Source: Cupriavidus sp. D39 | Lineage (GTDB): Bacteria > Pseudomonadota > Gammaproteobacteria > Burkholderiales > Burkholderiaceae | NCBI RefSeq assembly: GCF_026627925.1 | Contig: NZ_JAPNLE010000009.1 | Location: 1,798,001-1,862,000 of the forward strand | Direction: 5' to 3' | Length of the DNA stretch: 64,000 nucleotides | Shown here: in pieces, positions 54,366 to 62,204 of the stretch | Layout of the letters: every line of letters starts with the position of its first letter | Position numbering within the stretch: the first letter of the stretch is position 1 | Position numbers and translations under genes: made by a program | The notes under the pieces: model-generated | Told to the model about the DNA's origin: nothing | Seen by the model: only the letters and a program-made list of their open reading frames with translations | Databases searched by the model: none

Positions 54366-54472
54366 TGTTTGCTCTCTTGCGGGTATCGGATTGGATCGCT
54401 CTTTCGAGGGGCGTCTTGTTACAGCCCTTCGCGGCGCAATCGCTTTGATGTTCTTGCTGCGTGCTGCCTCGT

Positions 54473-54778
54473 TCAGGCGCCCAGGCGGCGCATTTCGGCG
54501 AGGAAGCGCTCTTCGGTCCAGGCCTGGCCGTCCGCGCCCAGCAAGCCCGCCTGGTTGAACGAACGCACGATGTCTTCCGGGCTTTTCGCGCCGGCTTCGA
54601 AGGCGGCTTCCAGCGCATCGCCCAGCGCGTCTTCGTAGGCGGTGGGCACTGCGACGCGGGTCTGCCACACGATGTTGGCCACCTTGCCGGGCTGCTCGAT
54701 GTGGCCCTTGCCGGCGACATTGTTGGGAGCCGGGCGCTCCCAGGGCGCCAGATTCGGGTTGTATGCGAGGTTTTCCAT
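54473..54778 (-). CDS. Small protein with recombinase-like helix-turn-helix
   Basis: 101 residues, first gene of the twelve-gene operon. The N-terminal 45 residues (ENLAYNPNLAPWERPAPNN) look extended. The C-terminal SPEDIVRSFNQAGLLGADGQAWTEERFL pattern resembles the small HTH found in large serine recombinases (selects short stretches ending in a Trp-containing turn), though there is no recombinase here. It may bind DNA or act as a protein partner of the oxygenase. AAGGAG lies eight bases before the ATG at 54778. Confidence 0.75.
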   Translation of the reverse strand: MENLAYNPNLAPWERPAPNNVAGKGHIEQPGKVANIVWQTRVAVPTAYEDALGDALEAAFEAGAKSPEDIVRSFNQAGLLGADGQAWTEERFLAEMRRLGA

Positions 54779-54824
54779 TGCGCTACTCCTTTCCCTTATT
54801 GCCAACCGGCTAACCGAGCGTTTT

Positions 54825-54859
54825 GTTTTACCTATAAAACGCTGATTTAAATATTGAAC
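54825..54859 (-). promoter_or_regulatory. Tandem IclR-type operator before the twelve-gene operon
   Basis: GTTTTACCTATAAAAC at 54825-54840 is a perfect member of GTTYY-N6-RRAAC and identical to the site before the porin. A second, weaker copy GATTTAAATATTGAAC lies at 54844-54859, starting 19 bp away. The first is embedded in a larger perfect repeat, AGCGTTTT-N11-AAAACGCT (54817-54843). It is 47 bp before the first ATG of the operon. Confidence 0.75.
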
Positions 54860-54998
54860 ACAGACACCACTATAGACAACGAAACTTCAAAAATTGACTG
54901 GGGTTTACCCTCTAGATAAGCCGATGCCACGGGAACGTGGCATGGCGTCGGCGCGGCGGCCTGAGGCGGGTGGGTACGACGGGACGGGATGGGGAAGG

Positions 54999-55886
54999 TT
55001 AAGCCACGGCAAGCCCGTGGCGAATCCACTGCGCGACCCGGCCGGCCTGCTCCACATAGCAGGCATGCCCGGCATCCGGGACCAGCTCGAACGGCAAGGC
55101 GAAGCGCTCCGCCAGCGCCGCGCACCCGGGCGGCGGCGTCACGACGTCCAGCGCGCCGCATCCGACCCGCACACTGACGCCCTGCCCCCGGCGCCCGAGG
55201 TAATCGTCAATGGCATCGCCGCACAGCATCGCCACCGCCTGCCGGTAGCCGTCCGGATCCAGGCGACGCATATTCCAGCGCACCCAGGCCTGCGCATCGG
55301 CGCTGGCCGCGGCGCTCAGCAGGCGGCCGGGACCCCGCTCGGCCAGGCCTTCCACGCCCAGGGCCGCGAGCGCATCGAGCCGCTGGCGCGCCACATCCCG
55401 TGCCTTGCCCTCCTTGCCGGGGCCGCCGTATCCCTGCGCCGGGCTAAGCAGCAGCAACTGCACGGGCAGCAATTCCGGCCCTGCCTCGGCCACATAGGCG
55501 GCCGCCATCAGCGCGCCGAGCGAGTGCCCCACGATCACATCGGGCCGTACGTCCAGGGCGTGCATCAGGTCCTGCAGGCGCTGCGCGTAGTCGGCAGCCT
55601 TGGGCGCCGCGATGGGCAGGGCCTGCGAATTGCCATAGCCGGGCGCGTCCCACGCGATCACGCGGGCGTGTGCCGCCAGCAGGCTTGCGCACGGCAGCCA
55701 GGAGGCCGCGCCGGAACTGATGCCATGCAGCAGCACCACGACAGGCCCGCGGTTGCCGCCGCACCGGTAAGCGAGCTGCGCGCCGTCGCGAGCGGCGGCA
55801 ATGCGCCGCTCGGTGAAGCCGGTATCGAGTGCGCGGAGCAACTCGGCAGCCGGCTGGGGTGCCTGCGCTTGATGATTTTGTTCCAT
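54999..55886 (-). CDS. Alpha/beta hydrolase, possible C-C bond (meta-cleavage product) hydrolase
   Basis: 295 residues (299 from an ATG at 55898). The fold is evident: LLHGISSGAASWLPC near residue 50 with the oxyanion loop, nucleophile serine in VIVGHSLGALMAAAY near 118, acid in VGCGALDVVTPP near 240 and histidine in PDAGHACYVEQ near 268. It is about 30% shaped like MhpC/BphD-type hydrolases, which would act after the extradiol dioxygenase, but an esterase is also possible. An operator repeat overlaps the likely start, so the exact start is uncertain. Confidence 0.85.
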   Translation of the reverse strand: MEQNHQAQAPQPAAELLRALDTGFTERRIAAARDGAQLAYRCGGNRGPVVVLLHGISSGAASWLPCASLLAAHARVIAWDAPGYGNSQALPIAAPKAADYAQRLQDLMHALDVRPDVIVGHSLGALMAAAYVAEAGPELLPVQLLLLSPAQGYGGPGKEGKARDVARQRLDALAALGVEGLAERGPGRLLSAAASADAQAWVRWNMRRLDPDGYRQAVAMLCGDAIDDYLGRRGQGVSVRVGCGALDVVTPPPGCAALAERFALPFELVPDAGHACYVEQAGRVAQWIRHGLAVA

Positions 55887-55914
55887 ATATGAAACCATAG
55901 TTTGCGAATAAAAC
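55880..55914 (-). promoter_or_regulatory. Tandem IclR-type operator at the start of the hydrolase gene
   Basis: GTTCCATATATGAAAC (55880-55895) fits GTTYY-N6-RRAAC exactly and is nearly palindromic. A weaker AGTTTGCGAATAAAAC follows at 55899-55914, 19 bp from the first. The first site overlaps the ATG at 55886, so bound regulator would block initiation, or the real start is further inside. Confidence 0.6.
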
Positions 55915-56393
55915 CTAGGAAATATAGACCGCCTGAATCTGGAAATTGATCCGGGTTAACCCCTCCGAAAAAAATTTCGCCAGGCCCGGCTCGGCGCCGA
56001 TGTCGGAGCACCGCAGATCCCCTTTTTGGCGCAGTTGCCTTGCGCAGCCGTGCGTACCAATACAGGCGCGGCTCCCCGGCATGGCGGCGCGCGCGCGCCC
56101 TTCGCTCTTGCGCAGCAAGGTGCGCGACAAGGTGCGCAGGCGTGCCGTTCTGGTGCAGGCCACTCGTCGCTTCTCCACATCACTAGGGATTACCCACCCA
56201 TGTGTTTCCCGAAATGACCAGCTATATTTTGCTCGTTGTTTCTTATGTAGTCTGATGTTTTACCTATAAAACACAAAAAGCCGAAAAGTGCACCAAGCAG
56301 CATGCATCGACCCGGCTCAGAGATGGCCTGACGAAGCGCTGCAACGCCAACCAAACGACACGGCGGCAAAGGAAAAGGAAGAGGAATAGAACG
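55899..56393. other. Divergent region between hydrolase and porin genes
   Basis: 495 bp without a convincing gene. Apart from the two operator modules at its ends (55880-55914 and 56238-56272) I see only GC-rich sequence; short frames on both strands have no recognisable product. A weak -10 TATATT (56224-56229) could serve the porin. Confidence 0.6.
56238..56272 (+). promoter_or_regulatory. Tandem IclR-type operator before the porin gene
   Basis: GTTTTACCTATAAAAC (56257-56272) is identical over 16 bases, and with the preceding T over 17, to the operator at 54825. A half-preserved copy beginning GTTTC starts at 56238, again 19 bp away. The module is about 120 bp before the porin ATG. Confidence 0.75.
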
Positions 56394-57491
56394 ATGAAAC
56401 TTGGACGGATTGCACTGGCTGCCCTTGCAGCAGCAGTACCCATGCTGGCCTCGGCCCAATCGACGGTGACGCTGTATGGCGTCGTCGATACCGGCGTCGA
56501 GTATGTGAACAATGTTGGCGCGGCGAAGGACAACGTGTTCCGCGTGAACACCCTGACGGCCACGGTGCCGTCGCGCTGGGGCATCCGCGGCACGGAAGAT
56601 CTCGGCGGCGGGCTAAAGAGCCTGTTCGTGCTCGAATCCGGCTTCGCCCCCGATTCCGGCACCTCCAACCAGGGCGGACGGCTGTTCGGCCGGCAAGCCT
56701 TGGTTGGGCTCTCCGGGCCCTGGGGCCAGGTCGCCCTGGGCCGCCAGTACACCATGCTCTTCTGGGCCACGCTGGATCCGGATATTCTCGGGCCCAACGT
56801 GTACGGCTCCGGCTCCCTCGACAGCTACCTGCCGAATGCCCGCGCCGACAACGCCATCTCCTACAAGGGCACGTTCGGCGGCTTCACGCTGGGCGCCACC
56901 TATAGCATGGGCCGCGACACGGTAAACGCGGGCCCGAGCCCGGCCGGCACCAACTGCGCGGGCGAGAATGCGGCCGACAGCAAGCAATGCCGCGAATGGT
57001 CGGCCATGCTCCAGTACGACAACAAGTGGTGGGGCGTGGCCGCGGCCTATGACTCGCTGCGTGGCGGGCCTGGCGCGTTTGGCGGCCTGACCAAAAGCAG
57101 CCTGACGGACGACCGGCTCTCGCTCAACGGCTACGTGCTCCTGTCCAAGACCAAGATGGGCCTGGGCGTGATCCGCCGCGACAATGACGGCAGCCCGACG
57201 CCGCGCAGCGACCTCTGGTACGCGGGCCTGGCGTATGACATCACGCCCGCGTTCACGCTGGCCGGCCAGGTCTACTACCTCAAGTACCACAACAGCGCCA
57301 ACAAGGCGATGCTGTACGCGCTGCGTGGCACCTACGCCTTCTCCAAGCGCACCTCCGTGTACGCCACGGCTGGCTTCATCGACAACGGCGGCCAACTCGC
57401 CCTGTCGGTCAGCGGCGCCCAGACGGGTTCCAACCCGAAGCCGGGCGGCAACCAGCTGGGCACGATGATCGGAATCAAGCACACGTTCTAA
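56394..57491 (+). CDS. Outer-membrane porin, Gram-negative OmpC-type (Burkholderiales family)
   Basis: 365 residues. The signal peptide (KLGRIALAALAAAVPMLASA) is cut before QSTVTLYGVVDTGVEYVNN, the standard first strand of betaproteobacterial trimeric porins. RWGIRGTEDLGGGLKSLFVLESGF and LGRQYTMLFW are further family strands; the last residue is phenylalanine (MIGIKHTF), required for barrel assembly. It lies 89 bp upstream of the second Bug gene on the same strand, suggesting a shared uptake route for the pathway substrate. Confidence 0.95.
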   Translation: MKLGRIALAALAAAVPMLASAQSTVTLYGVVDTGVEYVNNVGAAKDNVFRVNTLTATVPSRWGIRGTEDLGGGLKSLFVLESGFAPDSGTSNQGGRLFGRQALVGLSGPWGQVALGRQYTMLFWATLDPDILGPNVYGSGSLDSYLPNARADNAISYKGTFGGFTLGATYSMGRDTVNAGPSPAGTNCAGENAADSKQCREWSAMLQYDNKWWGVAAAYDSLRGGPGAFGGLTKSSLTDDRLSLNGYVLLSKTKMGLGVIRRDNDGSPTPRSDLWYAGLAYDITPAFTLAGQVYYLKYHNSANKAMLYALRGTYAFSKRTSVYATAGFIDNGGQLALSVSGAQTGSNPKPGGNQLGTMIGIKHTF

Positions 57492-57519
57492 GCGCCGGCG
57501 CGTCGCTGCGCGGCACCGG

Positions 57520-57554
57520 CGGGCATGCGGCGCGCAACGCGCTGCATGCCCGCA
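57520..57554 (+). terminator. Hairpin between porin and Bug genes
   Basis: GCGGGCATGC/GCATGCCCGC is a perfect 10-bp stem with extra pairing inside, in the 89-bp porin-Bug spacer. There is no T-run; differential expression of porin and Bug is the likely effect. Confidence 0.5.
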
Positions 57555-57580
57555 CGAAGTCTATCTGGAGGCGTTTCCCC

Positions 57581-58560
57581 ATGAAGCTCGCAACTCGCAA
57601 CCTGTTTGCTGCCATCGCGACCACGACTGCCATGATGGCAGGCGGCGCTTGGGCGCAGGCCTACCCCACCAAACCCATCACGCTGGTCGTTGCCTACCCG
57701 GCCGGCGGCGACACCGACGTGCTGGCCCGCCTGCTCGCCGAAAGCTTTCGGCGCGCCTGCGCCAGTCCGTGGTGGTCGAGAACCGCACCGGCGCCGCCGG
57801 CACGATCGGCAGCTCGTACGTCGCCAAATCCGCTGCCGATGGCTACACCTTGCTGGTCGCACCCAACACCGTTGCGATCGCGCCGCTGGTGCTCAAGAAC
57901 GGCACGGGCGCCAGCTACGACGTGCGCAGCGATTTCACGCCGGTTGCCCAGCTTGGCGTGCAGTCGCTGTTCGTGGTCGTCAACAAAGGCACGGGCATCA
58001 CCAAGCTGCCCGAGCTGGTTGCGCGCGCCAAGGCGGGTACGCTGCAGACCTACGCGACGCCCGGCAACGGATCGCCCATGCACATTCTTGGCGAGCTGTT
58101 CAACAAGGCCGCGGGCGTGAATATCGCGCAGGTGCCGTATCGCGGCACCGCACCGGCGGTGGTCGACGTGCTCGGCGGGCAAGTGCCGATGACGTACTCC
58201 ACGCTCGGCGCGGTGGCGCAATACATTGGGACGGGCGCGATCGTACCGCTGGCCGTGGCGGACATGAAGCGCTCGCCGTTCGCGCCGAACGTGCCGACGC
58301 TCGCGGAGCTGGGCTACAAGGATGTAGAGGTGGGCGCCTGGCAGGCGCTGCTGGCGCCGAAGGGACTGCCGCCGGAGCTGGTGAAGACGCTGAATACGCA
58401 CGTCAACGACATCCTGAAAATGCCTGACGTGGTGGCGCGCATGGCAACCATCGCCATCACGCCCGTTGGTGGCGAGCCCTCTGCGCTAAGCAAGCTGATC
58501 GCGTCGGACTCGACACGCTACGCCAAGATCGTCAAGGAGTTCGGCATCCAGGCCGATTGA
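57581..58560 (+). CDS. Bug family periplasmic binding protein (copy 2), frameshifted
   Basis: The signal peptide (FAAIATTTAMMAGGAWAQ) and first segment YPTKPITLVVAYPAGGDTDVLARLLAE read in one frame up to 57743; the rest (KLSARLRQSVVVENRTGAAGTIG... to EFGIQAD) reads in the next. One extra A in the AAA at 57741-57743 restores a 326-residue protein with all Bug motifs (DGYTLLVAPNTV, QVPYRGTAPAVVDVL). It closely resembles Bug copy 1 at 38865 throughout. TGGAGGCG precedes the ATG. It follows the porin gene. Confidence 0.9.
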
Positions 58561-58592
58561 TGAACTAACGCGTTGATCCTGTGCCCGGCAAC

Positions 58593-58625
58593 GGCGTCCG
58601 GTTTCCCGAGCGGGAACCGGACGCC
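58593..58625. terminator. Hairpin between convergent Bug and ene-reductase genes
   Basis: GGCGTCCGGTTTCCC and GGGAACCGGACGCC pair over 14 bp with one bulged T. It lies between two convergent genes and could serve both, although neither side has a T-run. Confidence 0.55.
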
Positions 58626-58643
58626 GATTGCTTCTAGCGCGCC

Positions 58644-59765
58644 CTAGCGCTGCCCGAAACTGGCATCGATGAACAGGTCCTTGTACTCGCGCGGCTGCGA
58701 GCGCCAGTATTGCTTCGGCGCATGCACCTGCGCGCCAAGCTTGGCCGCCGCATGCCACGGCCAGCGCGGATCGTAGAGCATGGCGCGCGCCAGCGACACC
58801 GCATCGGCTTCGCCGTTGGCAATGATGGCTTCCGCCTGCTCCGGCTCGGTGATAAGCCCCACAGCGATGGTCGGCAAGCCCACCTCTGCCTTGACCCGCT
58901 GCGCGTAAGGCACCTGGTAGCCCGGACCCAGCTTGATCGCCTGCGCCGGCGAAACGCCGCCGGTGGTCACATGGATGGCCGCGCAGCCACGTGCCTTGAG
59001 CGCGTTCGACAGCGCGATCGTGCCTTCGATATCCCATCCGCCGGGCACCCAGTCGGTGGCCGAGATGCGGGCCCAGACCGGCTTGTCCGCGGGAAATGCC
59101 GCGCGCACGGCGTCGAACACCTCGATGGGAAACCGCATGCGGTTCTCCAGGCTGCCGCCGTATTCGTCATCGCGCTTGTTCGCCAGCGGCGACAGGAACT
59201 GATGCAGCAGGTAGCCATGCGCCATGTGGAGCTCGATGCCATCGAGCCCGAGGCGTGCCGCGCGGATGGCCGCGGCCACGAAATCGTCCCGCACGCGGTC
59301 CATGCCCGCGCGGTCCAGCGCCATCGGCGCGTCCTCGCCCTCGGCATGCGGCACGGCGGATGGCGCCAACGTCTTCCAGCCCAGCGGCTGGTCCGGCCGG
59401 ATCTGGCTGCCGCCCTCCCACGGGGCGTGGCTCGATGCCTTGCGCCCGGCATGCGCCAGCTGTATCGCCAGCGCAATCGGCGAATGCGCCCTGACTGCCT
59501 TGATCACCTTGCCGAGCGCTGCCTCGTTCGCATCCGAGTACAGGCCGAGATCTCCCGGCGTGATGCGCCCTTCCGGCGACACGGCCGACGCCTCGATGAT
59601 CAGCATCGCGGCGCCGGACAACGCGAGCTGGCCGAGGTGGATCATGTGCCAGTCCGCCGCCGAGCCTTCCTCGGCCGAGTACTGGCACATGGGCGCGATC
59701 ACGATGCGGTTTTCCAGCCGAAGATTGCCAATCGAAAAGGGTTGGAATAACTGACTTTCACTCAT
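58644..59765 (-). CDS. Old-Yellow-Enzyme family NADH:flavin oxidoreductase (XenA/YqjM type)
   Basis: 373-residue FMN enzyme that reduces activated C=C bonds of enals, enones or nitro compounds. Visible are LFQPFSIGNLRLENRIVIAPMCQYSA at the N-terminus (cysteine in PMCQYSA, typical of the thermophilic-like class), QLAHAGRKAS near 110, ELHMAHGYLLHQFLSP near 180 with the substrate histidine, and the FMN phosphate region GGVSPAQ...AVSLARAMLYDP. AAGGAG precedes the ATG. Last gene of tetR-MFS-OYE. Confidence 0.93.
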   Translation of the reverse strand: MSESQLFQPFSIGNLRLENRIVIAPMCQYSAEEGSAADWHMIHLGQLALSGAAMLIIEASAVSPEGRITPGDLGLYSDANEAALGKVIKAVRAHSPIALAIQLAHAGRKASSHAPWEGGSQIRPDQPLGWKTLAPSAVPHAEGEDAPMALDRAGMDRVRDDFVAAAIRAARLGLDGIELHMAHGYLLHQFLSPLANKRDDEYGGSLENRMRFPIEVFDAVRAAFPADKPVWARISATDWVPGGWDIEGTIALSNALKARGCAAIHVTTGGVSPAQAIKLGPGYQVPYAQRVKAEVGLPTIAVGLITEPEQAEAIIANGEADAVSLARAMLYDPRWPWHAAAKLGAQVHAPKQYWRSQPREYKDLFIDASFGQR

Positions 59766-59856
59766 GGGGGAGACTCCTTGCTGTCTGTGGCGCCGGCTTG
59801 CGGCATGCATGGCTTTGCATTCTAGAACGCCTGGTTTTTTGCGTCGTCGCGCCATT

Positions 59857-61092
59857 TCAGTGCGCAGCCACCGCGAGCGGCGCGCGCCGGGTGACGAGAT
59901 CGGCAATCAACGCCAGGCCCAGCGCCGTGGCGCCGCACAGGAAGATCAGCGCGTAGTTGTTGTGGGACAGCGTGAACAGGTACGAGTAGCCGTAGCCGCC
60001 AAGCGCCTGGAACAGCGCGAAGGCCGTGGTGGCGCGGCTCCACGCGGCGCGCTGCTCGGCATGGTCGTGCGGCACCATCTCGTGGATGCGCCCAAGCACG
60101 AGCGGCACGATGCCGGGCGTAAACAGGCCCAGGACCACGGTGGCGACGCCGACCAGGATCGGGTTGCCCGACAAGGCAAGCGTACCCACGGCAATTGCCT
60201 GCATCAGCAACGCGAGGCGATAGGCCGGGCCAAAGCCAATACGGTCGGCCACGTTGCCGCACACCAGGGGGCCGGCGATGGCCGCGACACCATACAGGAC
60301 CCAGTAGCCGGCGCCGATCTCTGCGCCCCGGCCGAGGCCGCGCGCCACATAGTCGACCAGCAGCACCATGGCGGGCACCAGGCCCAGCGCGTTCGCGGCG
60401 TACTGGCCGTACAACACGCGCATGGCGGTGTCCTCGCGCTTGGCCGGCCGCGCATTCACGCTGGACGCTGGCACTGCCGGCGCCGCCGGTGCCCCGCCCG
60501 GCCAGCCAAACCAGCTCACCGCGGTGAGCATGGCCGCGAACACGCCCAGGCCAATCCACGTGTCCTTCAAGCCCAGTTGCAACAACCTGGGAATGATGGT
60601 GCCGGAGGCAGCAATGCCCAGCCCGAGCCCCAGGAAGATCATGCCGCTGGCAAAGCCGCGCCGGGCGGCCGGGATATGCGGCAGGATCGTGGTGGCTACC
60701 AGCACCATGATGGCGCCGCCGGACACGCCGGAGGCAAAGCGCCAGACAAAGAACCAGCTCACCGACAGCGGATACGCGCAGGCGAAGAACGCGGCGGAGG
60801 CGATCACCATCAACAGGCGCAGCGCGTTACGGTTCGACAGCGCCGTGGCGATCGGACGGCCAAGCAGCGCGCCGGCGAGGTAGCCGGCAAAGTTTGCGGC
60901 GCCCAGCGTCACCGCCTGCGATGACGTGAACCAGTGCGCGTGGATCAGCGGCGGGATCAACGGCGTGTAGGCGAAGCGCGCCAGGCCGATGGCGACCAGG
61001 CTTGCGCACAGGCCGGCAAGGGTGGCGTACAAGGCGCGGGCATCGAGTGTGGATGCCGTGGGACCGGGGAGCGTTGCGGTGTGCTCGGACAT
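59857..61092 (-). CDS. YbfB/YjiJ family MFS transporter
   Basis: 411 residues with 12 predicted helices. The first helix LCASLVAIGLARFAYTPLIPPLI is characteristic of the YbfB/YjiJ group; RFASGVSGGAIMVLVATT near 105 and NVADRIGFGPAYR in the second half follow. The substrate is unknown; being between tetR and an ene-reductase gene it may export a xenobiotic. ATG 61092 with AGGAATG ahead was chosen; the frame upstream encodes a low-complexity His/Lys/Thr/Asn stretch from a CACAAA-like simple repeat at 61110-61150. Confidence 0.9.
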   Translation of the reverse strand: MSEHTATLPGPTASTLDARALYATLAGLCASLVAIGLARFAYTPLIPPLIHAHWFTSSQAVTLGAANFAGYLAGALLGRPIATALSNRNALRLLMVIASAAFFACAYPLSVSWFFVWRFASGVSGGAIMVLVATTILPHIPAARRGFASGMIFLGLGLGIAASGTIIPRLLQLGLKDTWIGLGVFAAMLTAVSWFGWPGGAPAAPAVPASSVNARPAKREDTAMRVLYGQYAANALGLVPAMVLLVDYVARGLGRGAEIGAGYWVLYGVAAIAGPLVCGNVADRIGFGPAYRLALLMQAIAVGTLALSGNPILVGVATVVLGLFTPGIVPLVLGRIHEMVPHDHAEQRAAWSRATTAFALFQALGGYGYSYLFTLSHNNYALIFLCGATALGLALIADLVTRRAPLAVAAH

Positions 61093-61157
61093 GATGCATT
61101 CCTGCGGATTCGGTGTGGTATTTGTGTTGGTATTTGTGTGCTTGTGCTTGTGCGGGC

Positions 61158-61772
61158 TCATGCCGAGCGTGGCCCGTCGGGCAACTGCGGCAGGCCAAGC
61201 AGGCTTAGCGCCGGCGCGACGGGCCCCGTCAGCAGCGCGCGTTCCGGGCGGACCCGGGCCAGGACCCGCACGCCGAGCAACACCGCTAGCAGATGCGCGG
61301 CCGCGTCCGCCGCCGGCAATATCACGGGGATCTCGCCGCTCGCCTGCCCCGCTTGCATGCAGCGCTGGAAAAAGTTCTGGATCTGTGTGAGTTCGTCGGC
61401 GATGCCTTTCCGGCAGGCTTCGTCGCCGGGTGTGGACTCCACGGCGGCATTGACCAGCATGCAGCCGCGGTGCCGTACGTCCGCGACCGAGCGCTCGATG
61501 ATCTCGCCAAAGAATGCCGTAATCGCGTGGCCGGGCGATTGCGAGGACTCCAGCCGGGTGATGCGCTCACGCAAGGTGTGCTCGAGGTAGTGCTCCAGCG
61601 CGCGCAGGAACAAGCCGCGCTTGTCGCCGAAGGCGTTATACAGGCTGGGCTGGGTTAGACCCGTGCATTTGACGAGATCCCGGGTGGATGTGGCCTCGAA
61701 GCCATTGGCCCAGAACGCGTCTCCCGCGGCCTCCAGCACCTGCTGTTCATTGAATTCGCGTGGTCGCGCCAT
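61158..61772 (-). CDS. TetR family transcriptional regulator
   Basis: 204 residues. The N-terminal HTH runs from EQQVLEAAGDAFWANGFEATSTRDLVKCTGLTQ-type helices to QPSLYNAFGDKRGLF (recognition helix near 33-46); the C-terminal ligand domain contains HRGCMLVNAAVE near 105, typical of the TetR_C_16/YcdC-like group. First gene of tetR-MFS-OYE and probably a repressor of it, through the palindromes directly upstream. The start MARPREFNEQQ at 61772 was selected because the frame beyond translates the operator DNA. Confidence 0.93.
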   Translation of the reverse strand: MARPREFNEQQVLEAAGDAFWANGFEATSTRDLVKCTGLTQPSLYNAFGDKRGLFLRALEHYLEHTLRERITRLESSQSPGHAITAFFGEIIERSVADVRHRGCMLVNAAVESTPGDEACRKGIADELTQIQNFFQRCMQAGQASGEIPVILPAADAAAHLLAVLLGVRVLARVRPERALLTGPVAPALSLLGLPQLPDGPRSA

Positions 61773-61817
61773 GGTTGCTCCGGCTTGCCTGACTCGTTGG
61801 GTGGGGCGGATATATTC

Positions 61818-61859
61818 TGTATCACACGATACAAAACAGATTATATATCGGACGATACA
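61818..61859 (-). promoter_or_regulatory. Two TetR-type operators
   Basis: TGTATC-ACAC-GATACA (61818-61833) is a perfect palindrome and TATATC-GGAC-GATACA (61844-61859) a near copy with the same spacing, starting 26 bp apart. They lie 45-87 bp before the tetR start, in the only AT-rich part of the intergenic region. Confidence 0.85.
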
Positions 61860-61917
61860 GAACGCAAGATGAAATGCGAGGGTGAGCCGCGAGCGAACCG
61901 GATCGGAGGGTGTTTTC

Positions 61918-62034
61918 ATCAAATGATCATGTCCCTGGGCCCGGGGGCGGCAGGCAAAGCGCAGCACACTCCACATGGTGCGCGCTCAACCCCTGGGCCT
62001 TCCGCCTTTTCCAAGCGCGCTTGGATCATTTGAT
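61918..62034. repeat. Inverted 10-mer pair ATCAAATGAT/ATCATTTGAT
   Basis: ATCAAATGAT at 61918-61927 and its reverse complement at 62025-62034 enclose 97 bp; a further TTGATCA occurs near 62052. These sit in the 432-bp region 61773-62204, which apart from the TetR operators holds no gene I can recognise. They may be regulator sites or the remains of a small mobile element. Confidence 0.35.
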
Positions 62035-62204
62035 CAAACGCCATGTGCGACTTGATCATTCCGGGCAGCGTTCGCCGCACCTTCTCGCGTCGCGCGGGCA
62101 TTCCCTCCCCGCCCGCGCAGGTCCTGTCACGCCACCGCAGCACTGGCCATGCCGCATGCAGTAACAGCGCATGGCCGGGCAGGCAGCGACATCTGGGGCA
62201 GGCA

